A program made the translations under genes and the position numbers. Below, piece by piece: positions 41,630-52,954 of a DNA stretch of 64,000 bases. Positions within the stretch are counted from its first letter, which is position 1; every line of letters starts with the position of its first letter. The stretch spans positions 110,311,214 through 110,375,213 of the forward strand of contig CM068830.1 of the NCBI GenBank assembly GCA_028554795.2, written 5' to 3'. The DNA comes from Sinohyriopsis cumingii. Its lineage: Eukaryota; Mollusca; Bivalvia; Unionida; Unionidae. The notes under the pieces are model-generated. The model saw only the letters and a program-made list of their open reading frames with translations, ran no database searches and was not told the origin of the DNA.

Positions 41630-42770
41630 CTTTATAAGAGAACATTCGTGATTTGCCTGTGGATTTGAGAGAACGCATTTACCGAGAGTTGGTCAAAATA
41701 CAAGTGAAACGCAAACTCAAAACCATTTCTCTATTTTTAAATTATGCTCTTTTCCAAAGTATAAGAAGACTGATTATGAGTGGAGACTACTTCAGTCACA
41801 AAGGTAAACGAGGCTATTGGCCACGAGCCAGTGATTCCAAAGGAGTATATAATTATGGATACTTTACAAGAGAACATATCTGGCTTGCCTGTGGTGTTGA
41901 GAGAAAATATTTACCAAGAACTGGTCAAAATTCAAGTGAAACGTAAAGAACAATTGTATCCGTTACGCCACCGATGTTTAAGCCACAGGTTCCCTAATGG
42001 CATAAGAGCCATGATTCATTTCAAAGTGTTTCATTGGTCGGACATTGATGATTCTCGTGAGATTCATAAAATTTGGATGACACTAATTCTACTTACAAGA
42101 CCATCATAATACACCAAATTCCAACAGACGAGAGAGAGGATTACCAAACTCTTTTACACCAAGAACTCTTGGTTGAAGAGGAAACGTCTGTACGACGTGT
42201 GATGTGTGAGTTAGTGACTAAATCATATTGGTACGGAACTAAAATAAAACCGATGCTGTTCAAAAAGTAGACTTGTTACAAAAGAGAGTTTAGTATGACA
42301 TAATCATGAATTCTTTACAAGAGAACATTTTGGATTTGCCTGGTAAGTTGAGAGAACGGATTTACGTAGAAATGGTCAAAATTCAAGTGAAACGTAAAGA
42401 ACAATTGCATCCGTGACGTCACCGATGTTTAAACCACTGGTATCTGAAAGATATAAAGGACTGATTCAGATGAAAGTGTTTCAGTGGTCAGATATTGTTA
42501 AACTGGCCGTGGGCGAAAAGGATTGGTTTGTTACTCATGTTTGTATGTACTACAAAGTACACTTACTGCAACAAATTCCAGACGAAGAGTTAGAGAGTTG
42601 CCAAAATCGTTTACACAACGTCAATTTAGTTTAAGAAGAAACTTCTGAACGGTGTCCTTTGATGTGCAAGTTAGTGACTAAACTATTTAGATTCGCCACT
42701 GGAGTAAAATCGTATCTGTGCAGAAAGTACACTTATTGTCTCCGACAAAAAGAGGTATAAAAACAGACTA
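41630..42770 (+). pseudogene. Accessory family A, three tandem units (fossil)
   Basis: Three units begin near 41.64, 41.85 and 42.30 kb with the same core: NI..LP..LRE.IY.ELVKI QVKRK, then in the later two EQLYPLRHRCL or a close relative, a HWSDI/QWSDI segment, QIPTDEREDYQ or QIPDEELESCQ, and a VMCELVTK end. Small helical proteins of about 110-140 residues, no recognised domain. The repeat of the same gene three or four times in a row next to IAP genes suggests host-facing accessory proteins that expand like viral gene families. Broken. Confidence 0.65.
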
Positions 42771-42772
42771 CC

Positions 42773-42997
42773 ATGCCACGACCTTTATCAAAAGTGAATC
42801 AACAGATTCCGTGGTCGGAAGTCAATGACACTATTCAAACAATGGAAGATTACCAACACTTATTACGAAAACTGTATCCATTCATTTGGGGTCGACGTGT
42901 GGTGTGTGTTTTAGTGACTTATTTTCTGAGATTGCGTTTACCAGCCGATTCCTTGTGGATTCTTTACGAACAACACTTAGCATCCAATAAAACATGA
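42773..42997 (+). CDS. Small protein related to accessory family A
   Basis: A 74-residue frame, MPRPLSKVNQQIPWSEVNDT, with MEDYQHLLRKLYPF and a RRVVCVLVTY end that match the back part of family A. A GTATAAAAAC box stands about 15-20 bases before the ATG. It looks whole. Unknown function. It overlaps the start region of accessory family B. Confidence 0.5.
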   Translation: MPRPLSKVNQQIPWSEVNDTIQTMEDYQHLLRKLYPFIWGRRVVCVLVTYFLRLRLPADSLWILYEQHLASNKT

Positions 42998-43570
42998 AAT
43001 TGGTTCTTTTAAATGTCCACGAGAGACTAATTTTGCTGAAAGCCTTGCGTTTTCATCTGGGTACTTCTCGACCTTTACGGGATAGAAAGATTTGACAACT
43101 TTTGAGTACCGAAGATGTGTATGACGATGTGAGTGTAGCTTGTGATTTACACGCTCATTGGACAGATGTACGTGACTGGAAAAATTGGAGTTTTGAGGCT
43201 TGTACACAATAAGTAGCCCATTATGCTCGAGCGTTGTGATCCTCCATTCCAACGTCCAAGGAAAAAAGTTGCTTTTTAACATGTGTTAGTGACAGTGCCA
43301 GAAGAACATGTCACCTAGGAAAACCACTCCTTTCAGGACACGACTGGCATGGACATTCCTGAAAGACCATTCCGGGAGGACACTTGTGTGACATTACCCA
43401 ATGTAGAGTCTGTAAGAACATTACATTCTGTTCCTAGGACATCTTGGTTACCAAAAACATGTACAGAAACTTGTTTCTATTCCACTTTGATCGTTTTGAT
43501 GTGTATTTTATGGTTGTACGTAACACTTTGGGTTTTATGTATTCTAGTCTTTCGTGTTTATTTTATATAA
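42995..43570 (+). pseudogene. Accessory family B, C-terminal membrane anchor, copy 2 (fossil)
   Basis: It starts MKLVLLNVHERLILLKALRF. The segment HWTDVRDWKNWSFEAC matches copy 1 at 37.85 kb. The end is a long hydrophobic stretch, LIVLMCILWLYVTLWVLCIL, followed by the stop, so the protein would be tail-anchored. No family recognised. It lies directly before the ATPase, as in copy 1. Broken. Confidence 0.6.
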
Positions 43571-43589
43571 ACAAATCAATAAACGTGTC

Positions 43590-43652
43590 CTGAAAAAGTA
43601 TAAAAACTCGTGTCTTGTCTGTCTTCGTGCCACAAGTGACATTCCTGGCATT
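43590..43652 (+). promoter_or_regulatory. TATA-type promoter of the ATPase gene
   Basis: AAAGTATAAAAACTCG near 43592-43607 lies about 50 bases before the ATG at 43653. The same AGTATAAAAA core precedes the BIR gene (40463), and GTATAAAAAC precedes the gene at 42773. Confidence 0.5.
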
Positions 43653-44390
43653 ATGGCTACCTCTTCTGCCTCCGCTCCTTCTTCCTCCACTTTCAAAGTC
43701 ATCAACGAACACTTAGATCGTGCCACTTGGGAGGCTTTATATCTTCGCTATCCTGTTAACATGCTCATTCCTCGAACTAGTGGTTCAGGCAAAACCGAAT
43801 TTGTCAAACATTTGATCGAACATAAACATCATTTGATCGATTGTCCACCTCAACGAATCGTGGGGTGTTACAAAGAGTGGCAATCGGAGTACAGCCTCTT
43901 GCGAGAAAGTCATGGCGATTCCATCGTGTTTGTGGAAGACATTCCTAACGAAGACGAAGGAACCGTGTCTGACCCCAGTCAAACCCATCTGGTCATTTTC
44001 GAAGACATGTTAAGAGAAGAAAAAGAGGATATTAAAGTGGTTTACGCGCAAAGGACATAATCGTAATGCCAGTGTCATTTACATTACTCAAAATTTGTTT
44101 CAACAAAGTAAATCCCATCGCACCATCAGTCTCAATGCTGATAACGTGGTCTTGTTTAAAAGCTCTAAATATAAATCGCAAGTGTAAGTCTTAGCCAAAC
44201 AGTTAGGAACACCTTGGCTAACTCATGCGTACTACGATGCCACTCAAACCGCACACGCATATTTACCCGTCGATTTGAAACCCGCCCACCCCCCGATTAT
44301 TTACGATTTCGTACCCATTTGCTTCACCACTGGTGTCAAGACGGAGGGCCTATCGTGTACATGTCACCATTCGCTCCCTCTTAAAATGGG
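43653..44390 (+). pseudogene. ATP: Packaging ATPase of the second family, copy 2 (fossil)
   Basis: It starts MATSSASAPSSSTFKVINEH. The P-loop is PRTSGSGKTEFVKHLIEHK, Walker B THLVIFEDMLRE, and then NRNASVIYITQNLFQQ, the sensor-like block of Polinton ATPases, with NADNVVLFKSS after it. It would drive genome packaging. It is far from the element 1 type at 16.1 kb in sequence. Broken once or twice. Confidence 0.85.
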
Positions 44391-45445
44391 ATCCTAATGC
44401 TCCCAAAGTTCTCCCCAAGAAATAAACCCATTCCCAAAAAAGTCAAACCATGCCCAAAGAAGATAAAGAGCAACGGTGTCAAGACCAGTTCACAATCCCA
44501 TAAAAAGAAAAGCCCACAAGAAAATGAAAATAAAAGTACCCATAAAAAGAAAAGCCCTCAGAAAACAGTTTCTACCCACAAGAGACGCTTCGGACAGGAC
44601 GCAACCTTACATTCGCAAACCACGACCTACAAAGACGGCGACCTCGTCTCCGGTACTCTCAGGTTCTTCCACTTCTCCGTTCCCGGTGATGCCTGCTAAA
44701 CCCAATTTGACACCCATTCTTCCTCAGTTGATGAAACAATGTCCAAACATCTCAGACATGACTCTTGAAATCGAATGGAAGCAAGAAAACTGGCTTTATT
44801 TCCTTAGAAGCGATGGATGTAGTACAATTATTGACAAGAACAACGGACCCACTTTTGCCTCCCAAATCCAAATCTGACCGAGATGTCCGAGTTACAACAC
44901 GAATTGCAGTCATTGATGGATCGCAACGATTAGTCCGAGACAGAAAAATCGCAAAAGTACGGTCATCTCTTGCAACGGCTAAATCTATTTCACCAGAAAG
45001 CTTTAGACGAAACAGCTCTACCCACTCTGAAAAATTTATAAAAAACCTGATGGAAAGTCCAACACCCACACCACCACCAACAACAACCCCAGTGATCATG
45101 GGAGACGCTACCCCTTGAAAGCCTGAGGAAAAAGAGGTACGGGAAGTTTTTCAAACACCGTCAGTAAATCCCATTCGTAGTATGATTGAAGAGTTCTTGT
45201 TGACCCCTTCCCCCATACCACAAAGAGAAGAAATGAAAGATTGGGTTAAAAAGACAGAAGTGAAAAAGAAAGAAGGGAAACCTGAAGTGAAAAAAGAAAA
45301 GAAGACCAAAGCCATTCCATTTCTACCACCTCCACCACTATATTCGACTAAATCTCGCGTGGCCCATATGACACGTAAATCAGTATTCCAAACCACCCTC
45401 TCGCCCCGTCCAGAGTATCATCAGCGAAGAGTGGGTGACTGATTA
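44391..45445 (+). pseudogene. Lys-rich proteins between ATPase and integrase (fossil)
   Basis: The first half is Lys/Pro-rich (PRNKPIPKKVKPCPKKIK, THKKKSPQ), the middle has a LTPILPQLMKQCP segment, and the last part (MIEEFLLTPSPIPQREEMKD, then KKTEVKKKEGKPEVKKEKK) is again basic and ends before the integrase. No domain recognised. The overall charge suggests nucleic-acid binding or a core protein. Broken. Confidence 0.5.
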
Positions 45446-45449
45446 GCAA

Positions 45450-46560
45450 ACATGGAGAAGGTGTTTGCCAATATTTTATACGATCCATTCCATCCTGCAG
45501 TGACGGAGGAGTTCAAAAATTGTATCGTGCTACCAAAACCCGTTTGAAAAGTCTCCGTTTACCTCAAGTGCAAAGGCAGTTACAAGAACAAGTCACCTAC
45601 ACGTTACACAAACCCATTCGACAAAACTTTTTCGATAAGTAGCACCCTAGTGGTGGGAATAGATCATCAATGGCAAGCCGAGTTAGCCGACGCCTCCCAT
45701 TTGGCCATCTACAATCGTGGCTACAAATATTTGTTTTGTGTCATCGACGTCTTTTACAAAGTTACCTGGGTCGTGCCTTTGACGTCCAAATCGAACAGTG
45801 AGTTAGTGTGAGCCCTTCCAAAGGTGTTGAAACAAAGCGGTCGCCACCACGGCAAACTGACAAACGCATCGAGTTTCTGAACCAAACTTTCCACAAGAAA
45901 CTAAATAAACGTAACATTCATTCTTTTGCCATCGAGAATCACGAAACCAAAGCCATCATCGTGGAACGTTTTCAACATTCTTTGAAAGAACGTATGTGGA
46001 AATATTTTGCGCATCACCACACTCTGAAGTACATTGACATTTTACCACACCTGGTCCAAGCGTACAACCAATCTTACCATCGAAGCATTGGACATGCCCC
46101 CCGCCCCCCAAGAAGTGACTCCCGACAACGAAGTGACAATTTCTGAACGTCTGATTTGTACGTCTCCGCCGCAGGCTCTCCCCAAGAAAAGTGGAGTGTT
46201 GTCAGTAGGAGATTGGGTGCGCATTGGCAAAACCAAACGTACTTTCGTCAAAAGTTACTTACCCAACTGAACCATCCAACTGTTTCGTGTGACTGGACGA
46301 GTGCATGATTGTTATCCTATTGTCTATAAATTGGAAGACATGAACAGGGAAGTCCTAAAAGGAACGTTTTACTTGCCCTAGTTACAACCTGTCACCAAAA
46401 AAGACGACGACATGTACGATATCGAAAGCATTCTCGAACGCAGAACACCTAAGGTGGGAAAACGACGTGTCAAAGAAGTCAATGTGCGTTGGAAAGAATA
46501 TCCTCCCAGTTTTGATTCTTGGATTGACGCTTTACAAGTCATTGACTTTAAAAAGAAGTG
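45450..46560 (+). pseudogene. INT: Polinton integrase with chromodomain-like end (fossil)
   Basis: Retroviral-type (rve) integrase: VGIDHQWQAELADASHL with the first Asp, NRGYKYLFCVIDVFYKVTWV with the second Asp, then the PLTSKSNSELV stretch. The C-terminal part has FRVTGRVHDCYPIVYKLEDM and ends VRWKEYPPSFDSWID, typical of a chromodomain. It would join element ends to host DNA, giving 5-6-bp target duplications in this family. A C-terminal scrap of a relative is at 16.85 kb. Broken. Confidence 0.85.
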
Positions 46561-46699
46561 ACCATCATCCCCTTCCACACAGCCTCAGATACCGCTCTCA
46601 CTGCAGTGACCACTCCTTCACCCAGTTTTTCTTTGCAAGATCTACAAAAACAACCCTTGATGGTGTAGTGTGGTGAACGTGTGCCTAAAATGTAAATTG

Positions 46700-47170
46700 T
46701 CTTTTTCTGCCTGATCCTTGTAGTATATTGTGTCATCGGTACGGCTATTGCCAATTTGAGTTTGCATCAAGGAGACAAACAAATTGGAGTTCTAGGAACA
46801 AATATTCCATTCTCCAAAGGAAAAGTCACGGCGAAACTCCATTTTAGAAAACGATTCTCTAACGAATTGTTAGTCATGTAACCAGTGTACCAAGGCGTCG
46901 CTCGATAGCGATAGGTTTTATAAAACAGTGGCTCATGTTTTGAAACCGACGGTGACACGAGGATTGCACTCCTTTGAAGATGCCGCATTGACGCACGGCA
47001 AGGAATTTCTCCAAAATGTCATCATCGAAAAACAAAACCATAAAGAAGCTTTCTTGAGAGCAAGTAAAAATGTCTTGCTTCAAACGGCCAAAGATATTTT
47101 CGGCCGATGAGAAACTCCTATAAATGCACAGAACGCTAGTGAGTCAGGCATTCCCGCTTCTGTGACGCCA
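46700..47170 (+). pseudogene. Penton end and pVI-like protein, element 3 (fossil)
   Basis: NIPFSKGKVTAKLHFRKRF matches the penton end at 60.27 kb (NIPFTKEKVTVRLQFRKRF). PVYQGVAR and the ALTHGKEFLQNVIIEKQNHK part match the pVI-like gene at 60.35-60.6 kb. The order integrase, penton end, pVI-like, capsid is collinear with element 4. Broken. Confidence 0.65.
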
Positions 47171-47289
47171 CATCATGGACAAGGCATAAAGAGGCGACGA
47201 AAATAGCCCTTCTGAAGACTTCACACTCATAAAGACAAAAAAAGAACTGCTCGAGACTTATACATTTTTTATTATAAAATCATAAACAC

Positions 47290-48060
47290 AGAAATGATGT
47301 ACCGAGAGTCTTGCGCCTGTTCCAAGTCGGAACAAGATCTGTTTGCCATGCAACCCACCATGGTGACGATGCAAGAATCCCAATGGGTCGAATTTCATCC
47401 CGTTTCCTATTTGACTGATTCAGTTCCCATTGTGTTTGAAATGAAAGGACAACCAGAAGAGTATATAGATCTGAATAGCAGTTACTTGTACCTGAAAATG
47501 AAAGTGATCAATACGGACGACACTGCTCCAGGATCAGATGGTAGAGTGGCTCCCGTCAAAATTTCATGCATTCCTTGTTGAGTGAAGTCGATTTGACGTG
47601 AATAACAAACTGGTCATCAGCAGCATGTATACTTACCCTTTCCAAGCCTACCTGGAATATCTCTTGACGTACGGAAAAGAGAACAATAACACTCATCTGG
47701 ATGCTTGCGTGGTATGGAAAGCTGATATAGCAGGTGAGAACACGTTTAACGACACAACCCTGACTGCAGATGAAGACCCTCACAATCTATGCTTTAACAA
47801 CCGTAGAAAGAAAATCCTGCAAGGACGAAATTTAGAACTGATGAATCGTTTGCATTTGGACATAATGTTGCAGGATATCCGTCTGAGACTGAATCGTACC
47901 AGTACCGCACTCCATTTGATGAGCTGGCCATAGAGGCAATTGAAGATAAAGAGAGAATAGAGAAGGAGGAGGAGAGAAAGAAGATAGGAGTAAAAGAAAA
48001 GGCCAAGTTTAGCTCACCCGATCATCAGGCATACAAGTGAAGTTAAGCCTATGGTGAGGA
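47290..48060 (+). pseudogene. MCP: Major capsid protein, second Polinton family (fossil, partial)
   Basis: It starts MMYRESCACSKSEQDLFAMQ. VFEMKGQPEEYIDLNSSYLY, then VNNKLVIS and YPFQAYLEYLLTYGKEN, are the hallmarks of the F54H12.2-like capsid proteins of classical Polintons (double jelly-roll). The far half of the protein is not seen here; about 350 bases of unrecognised sequence follow to 48.4 kb. The copy in element 4 is longer. Broken. Confidence 0.75.
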
Positions 48061-48419
48061 TACCTCCACAGTCACTTACAAACACCACAGACACAACCAG
48101 CACAGAGGCCTGTTGTCCCACAACAACGTCCACAGGAGGAAAGAAGGTAACATCTAAGTGTGCAGAACAGGTGAAGGAAAGAAGTCTTTGTTATCCTTCA
48201 ACGTGAAGACTGGGATAGTGAAGCCAGTCAACCTCCCTCAGCTCTCCCTACCACAAGGCTGAATTGGGAGAATGATTGGATTAGGATATGTGTCCGTCGT
48301 GGCAGACCTGGGAGATGTCATCATTAGCAATGTGAATCTGTTCAAGTTGCCAATTTGTGTGAATGTGTGTGTGTGTGTGTTTGTATAATATCACGTACAT
48401 TTGTGTAGATAGTATAATT

Positions 48420-49000
48420 ATTGGAGTTTGTGTGGATTGTAGAGCGTGTTTTTTTTCCCCCTTCTGTGTGAATGTTATATTTGGGTTTATTTTCGCTCCT
48501 TCCCGTGTGTGAATAGTATATTTGTGTTTAGATTTTGCTTCTTTTGGTGTGTGGATAGTAAATGTTTTTGGTTTTTATAGTATAATTTGGGTTTGATTTT
48601 CTCCTTCTCGTGTGTGGATAGTATATTGTGGTTATTGATAATATATTTTGGGTTTGATTATCTCTTCGCGTGTGGATAGTATATTTTAGTTCATTTTTTG
48701 GTCATCCCCTCTATATGGATAGTATACTGTGGTTATTTATAATATATTTTGGATTTGATTATCTCCTTGTCGTGTGAGGAATGTATATTGGGGTTATTTA
48801 TAATATATTTTGGATTAGATTTTCTCTTTTTCGTGTATGGATAGCATGTATTGGTTTGCTTTTAGGTCATCCCCTCTGTATTGATAGTATATTATGGTTT
48901 TTCATACTATAATTTGGGTTTGATTATCTCCTTGTCGTGTGTGGATAGTATATTGTGGTTAGTTCTTTGGCCCCTCACCTCTGTGTGGATAATAGATAAT
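48420..49000. repeat. Minisatellite with ~60-100-base units
   Basis: Seven or more units built from GTGTGGATAGTATATT, TTATTTATAATATATTTTGG and TTTGATTATCTCCTTGTCGT. It begins just after a GTGTGT run. It sits between the capsid fragment and the last small gene of element 3. Confidence 0.85.
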
Positions 49001-49039
49001 ATGTGTATTGAATGCAAGGGAAGTTTTCCGTCACGTCCG

Positions 49040-49330
49040 TGCTTGACAAATATAAAGTTAAAGCGTTCGTCGTTCGCGCCAAAAGTAAATAGAAAACATA
49101 AAGAAAATGGAGGAGTTTGAGAGATTAAACAACAACTAGATGAAAGTCCAGGAGAAGTTCAGATTGATGGGCCATCGTGACTGGATGGCAGAAGATGAAA
49201 AGAAGAAAGGAATGCTGGAAGAAGTGAGGGGATGGTGGAAGAAGTATATAAAATAGAAGAAGAAGGAGAAGAACCCAAAGGCCCTTTTCATGGCCCCCTC
49301 ATATGTCTCAAAAAGAGTTGATTTCATGCC
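49040..49330 (+). pseudogene. Small charged gene at the right end of element 3 (fossil)
   Basis: Coding-like plus-strand stretch: MEEFERLN, RDWMAEDEKKKGMLEEV, WWKKY, then Lys-rich sequence and APSYVSKRVDFMPKK. Position just before the terminal repeat matches a basic small gene at the right end of element 4 (63.25 kb). Unknown function. Weak coding evidence, broken. Confidence 0.35.
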
Positions 49331-49419
49331 TAAAAAAAATTGTCTGTATCTTGTATGTTGTATGTGTTATATAAATCTAAGTCCCACTTTTTATTCTCGA
49401 TTGAGGTCAGTCCGGTGCA

Positions 49420-49620
49420 CACTTGCACACCTACTCTTTACTCAATACTGTGACGTCCTACATTACTGCAACATTGTTACCAATCTCCCATAGCGTGAAG
49501 TCAGACGCCATACATACTTCACCTTCCCTTGTCCCTATACAAGCCCACGACCTTTTTGACTGTATTTTCCCTTGTCCCTATAAATCGGCCAGACTATAGC
49601 CCCACTATACTACTGGCACT
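49420..49620. repeat. Candidate Polinton terminal repeat, right end of element 3
   Basis: CCCTTGTCCCTATA occurs twice about 55 bases apart, with GTATTTTCCC before the second, and it ends near CACTATACTACTGG. The layout matches 23.34-23.45 kb. Past it the sequence looks host-like. Confidence 0.5.
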
Positions 49621-50904
49621 ACTTTAAACCTTTTGGCATACGGTAATTTGATATACCAAAACAGTGTTTGATGTACCTAATTGTGTTCAATGTTTTGGCG
49701 CATTGATACTCACATATAAACAGCAGTAGCGTCAAGAGCGGGGTGCGGAGGATGTGGACCACCATCAGAGGGGATAACACTAAAATGACTGTTTATGTAA
49801 ATTTTTTGCAGGAAGTAGGTCCATGCGAGCAATGCCATGAGTTACCACACATGGTTCTCTATAAATGTTTTGAATTTATTTGCACGAAAGGGGTCCATTG
49901 TGGTGACACCATGAGTTACCGCACTGGGTGACACCAACCCTCGTGATGCCACTATTAAACATTATTGTTACATTAGAATATATTTTAACAGCAGGCTAAC
50001 GTTTGTACATTCTATAATTCTGCAAAGAATTTCCACTGATTAATCATTAACGATGTAATAAAATAACGATAAAACTATTAATAATTCCAGTCTTCTTATT
50101 CAATTAAACATGGTGCAGAGTTCTATCGAAATCCTCCCGCCCCCGCATAATTGAGAGAATACGGGAAGGTATGTGAAGTGAGATAAAAACAAAAGAAAAC
50201 TGAACTTGCACCATGTAACCCACAAGAACATGGAACTTAATAACGGTTAGGTGTAAATGGTCCATGGGATTTTAATTCAGTGTTTACGATACCAACGATG
50301 TAAGGTTGAAACGGACTGTCAAGACGTGTACCGTATATTTGTTTGTAAGAATGAATACACTTATTGATATACCTGAAGTATTTGGCATCCGAGGCGGATC
50401 CTTCCTATGGCACCCCATAAACAAACATAAATTTAAACACAAAGAAAAATATATTATGTTTGCAAGCAGATTTTTAAACAGTACAGTATTGCCATAAACA
50501 AATTGGAAATAAGAAAAATTCAGGATAGTACAAATTTCAATGAACAGGTAATACTGCGTTGTATTTTATACGAGAAACAAAGGACATCACTTCCCGATGG
50601 CAACCCCCCTCCTGGCTCTCACCGGAGTGGGATCGCCCCCTTCGCACCTCACTTAGTACGAACTGAATACACATTCTATCTTTTGCTTTGTATAATTTTA
50701 TTTCTTTCTTCCTGTTTTATAAAAACTATTAATATGGGTCTAAAAACATATTAATAAATAGCCGCCCAACCCTCCGTCAGCCTTTCTCTATCACTGTGAG
50801 GGTTAGTAAGGCAGCCGACAAATTGACCAATAAAATATTTTAATGAATAAATGGTTTTATGGCAAGTCTCCTCAACCCGATCACCACATCTCTCCCCTTC
50901 TTTC

Positions 50905-50939
<35 letters not shown>

Positions 50940-51247
50940 GCTGACTATATAGGAAGAAACAAGCGAAAGTCCGTTAAAACACGAGCATAGCATATATACA
51001 CCTGTCATGCCACGATAGTAATATTTCGAAATGGAGGTCCCGGCTTAATTTTTTTTTCTGCGTGCAAAAAGTGAGCGATACTCCTTGATAAATACTGTTA
51101 GGGTGTGGTGGCGTATCGTTTACGAGTAGTGTGGATATTTTGTGTCGCTGTGATTTGCATGTTATCATGATGTAATAGCGTTGTTGTTGCTGTAGAGTTT
51201 AAGGCCATTTGTCAGCACAAGATACATTTATACATGCCTGGCAAGTA

Positions 51248-51430
51248 TAAATGATGGATGAGGAACCCGAACAAAATCTGGAAAGAACCATCGACCCACG
51301 AAAAGCTACTGATAAGCTTACTCAGATACCCGCATTGGCCGAACCCGAGACTCGAAATCACGCAGACAGAGGTGAGATGGCAATGATCCGTGACGGTGGA
51401 CGCTTTAGACTACTCGGCCCCACGTGTTGT
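51248..51430 (-). mobile_element. Second-family tRNA-derived SINE
   Basis: The minus strand reads GGGCCGAGTAGTCTAAAGCG (box A region), CATCTCACCTCTGTCTGCGT, ATTTCGAGTCTCGG (box B region), ATGCGGGTATCTGAGTAAGC, CAGTAGC and TCGATGGTTCTTTCCAG. It matches 24.46-24.65 kb, and the head resembles a Leu/Ser-type tRNA. Confidence 0.75.
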
Positions 51431-52034
51431 AATAATGTAAATGTCGTTATAGTGTGTGTCTGTAGTGATCAACGATAGCGATTTTACCGACCACAGGTTT
51501 TTGACACCTATAGCTTTTTGTTGATGGTGCCATCTGTTACAGAATTAGGCAAAGAAATAACATAGTTTTGTCTTAAAACTATTCGACTATTTCTCGTTGT
51601 ACATACGTACAACGTTATCTAGGGTGAATGTGTTTTTCCAGGAAAGCGACTGTATTAACATGTACCTAGCCATAGAGATTACTTGTGACGAGGTAACATG
51701 ACTAACATGATATGCACGGGTATTCTACCCTGACTTGTACTCACTCTCATATGGATTTAAGTAAGACCAATTTCTAAAACCACACTGGTTATTTTTGGAT
51801 CACGTCATGGAGTATACACTCTCCGTTGTTCTCCAGCCATAGGGTAAGTGTTAAATTTACATTTTCAGTTGATATGCGAAGCTTATTCGGTTTGTAATGT
51901 TTCATCGCGTAATAATGTTATTACAACGCAAATTTAAAGTATTTAATTACAAGTCACTATTAGAGGTCAAAGTATTATCATATATCTAGAGATTATACAG
52001 AAACTATTATTATGACCAATTTGGTTTTATTGTA

Positions 52035-52140
52035 GCTGAATGTGTTTGTAGCTGACTGTGTTTATAGCTGACTGTGTTTGAGGCTGATTCTATGTAGCTG
52101 ACTGTCATTGTAGCTGATTGTGAGTGTCGCTGTAATTGTA
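52035..52140. repeat. Tandem (GTAGCTGACTGTGTTT)-like units
   Basis: About five imperfect 18-base copies of TAGCTGACTGTGTTTG. Confidence 0.85.
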
Positions 52141-52496
52141 TCTATGAAGAGGGATTGTCAATGTGACTGTGATTATGCCTAGAGCGGGTTGAAGCAGTCC
52201 GAAGCCGTCTAAAGTTGCTTAGAGCTATCTGGAGTTTCCAGAACATTTAATGCTACGTGCTGTCGATACGTATGTATATATGTACGTATGTCTGTGCCAC
52301 GGACGTAGACGTAGCAAATTAGAAAAAAGTACTGTATGCTATCTGTACTTGTAACGTATGACTGTACTCGTGGTGGATTCTTAAAGGGTACGAGTGTTCG
52401 ATAAGAGTGTGGACCAACTCAAGGAATCGTGCAACTGTACCAAGAGTCTAGAAGCATACGTTTGGATCAATTGTTGTTCCCTTGCATTTTTATATC

Positions 52497-52590
52497 CATA
52501 AGATTATTTTGAATCTTCGTTATGTTCATAAGATTATTTTGAATCTTAGTTGTGTTCTTAAGATTATTTTGAATCTTAATAGAATTCATA
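52497..52590. repeat. Three tandem 30-base units
   Basis: CATAAGATTATTTTGAATCT followed by about ten variable bases, repeated three times at exact 30-base spacing. Confidence 0.9.
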
Positions 52591-52954
52591 TTCGAGATTA
52601 TGTGAATCTCTTATTGTGTAAAATACTGTTTGAAGCGTATGTTTGTCCATGAGGTTTCTTGGATCTGTACTTCATTTTGATTTAATATTTTTGGTTTATT
52701 TTTGATGTATGAATGTTGTGTAGAGTGATTTGAGTAAATCGTATGTTGAGAGTGTGAGAGATTCATTGTATTTTTACATCATATATTTATCTTTATTAAT
52801 TCATTCATTTAGTCCCAAATCCACTCGGTTGCAATTCTGCGACACCATCTTCGAGAGCGATGAAGTACATTTTGAATCGAAGTCCGATAAACTATGCAAT
52901 ATATGTTCCATTGGTTTCGTCTTTGTAGTTTCCTAGGACTATTTTGCTCTCGAC

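Larger units (their letters stand above)
33540..49620 (+). mobile_element. Element 3: Polinton with duplicated middle (fossil)
   Basis: Order on the plus strand: divergent zinc-knuckle gene, PolB, BIR gene, two accessory families, ATPase, Lys-rich protein; then a second run of BIR genes, the same accessory families, ATPase, Lys-rich proteins, integrase, penton end, pVI-like, capsid, minisatellite and a candidate terminal repeat at 49.42-49.62 kb. The double run suggests two related copies joined by recombination or a large duplication, with the join near 39.6-40.1 kb. The left end meets a LINE and is missing. Broken throughout, with dozens of breaks; clearly old. Confidence 0.75.
49621..52950. 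other. Host-like DNA without genes
   Basis: No coding region seen. At 49.83-49.95 kb CCATGAGTTACC(A/G)CAC occurs twice with a GGTGACACC tail, which looks like the end of a dispersed repeat. A (CT)n run lies at 50.90-50.94 kb. A SINE and two short tandem arrays lie further right. Confidence 0.55.

Noticed and set aside
48881-49120. Plus-strand frame in the 48.4-49.0 kb minisatellite
   Set aside because: Most of it is translated tandem repeat.
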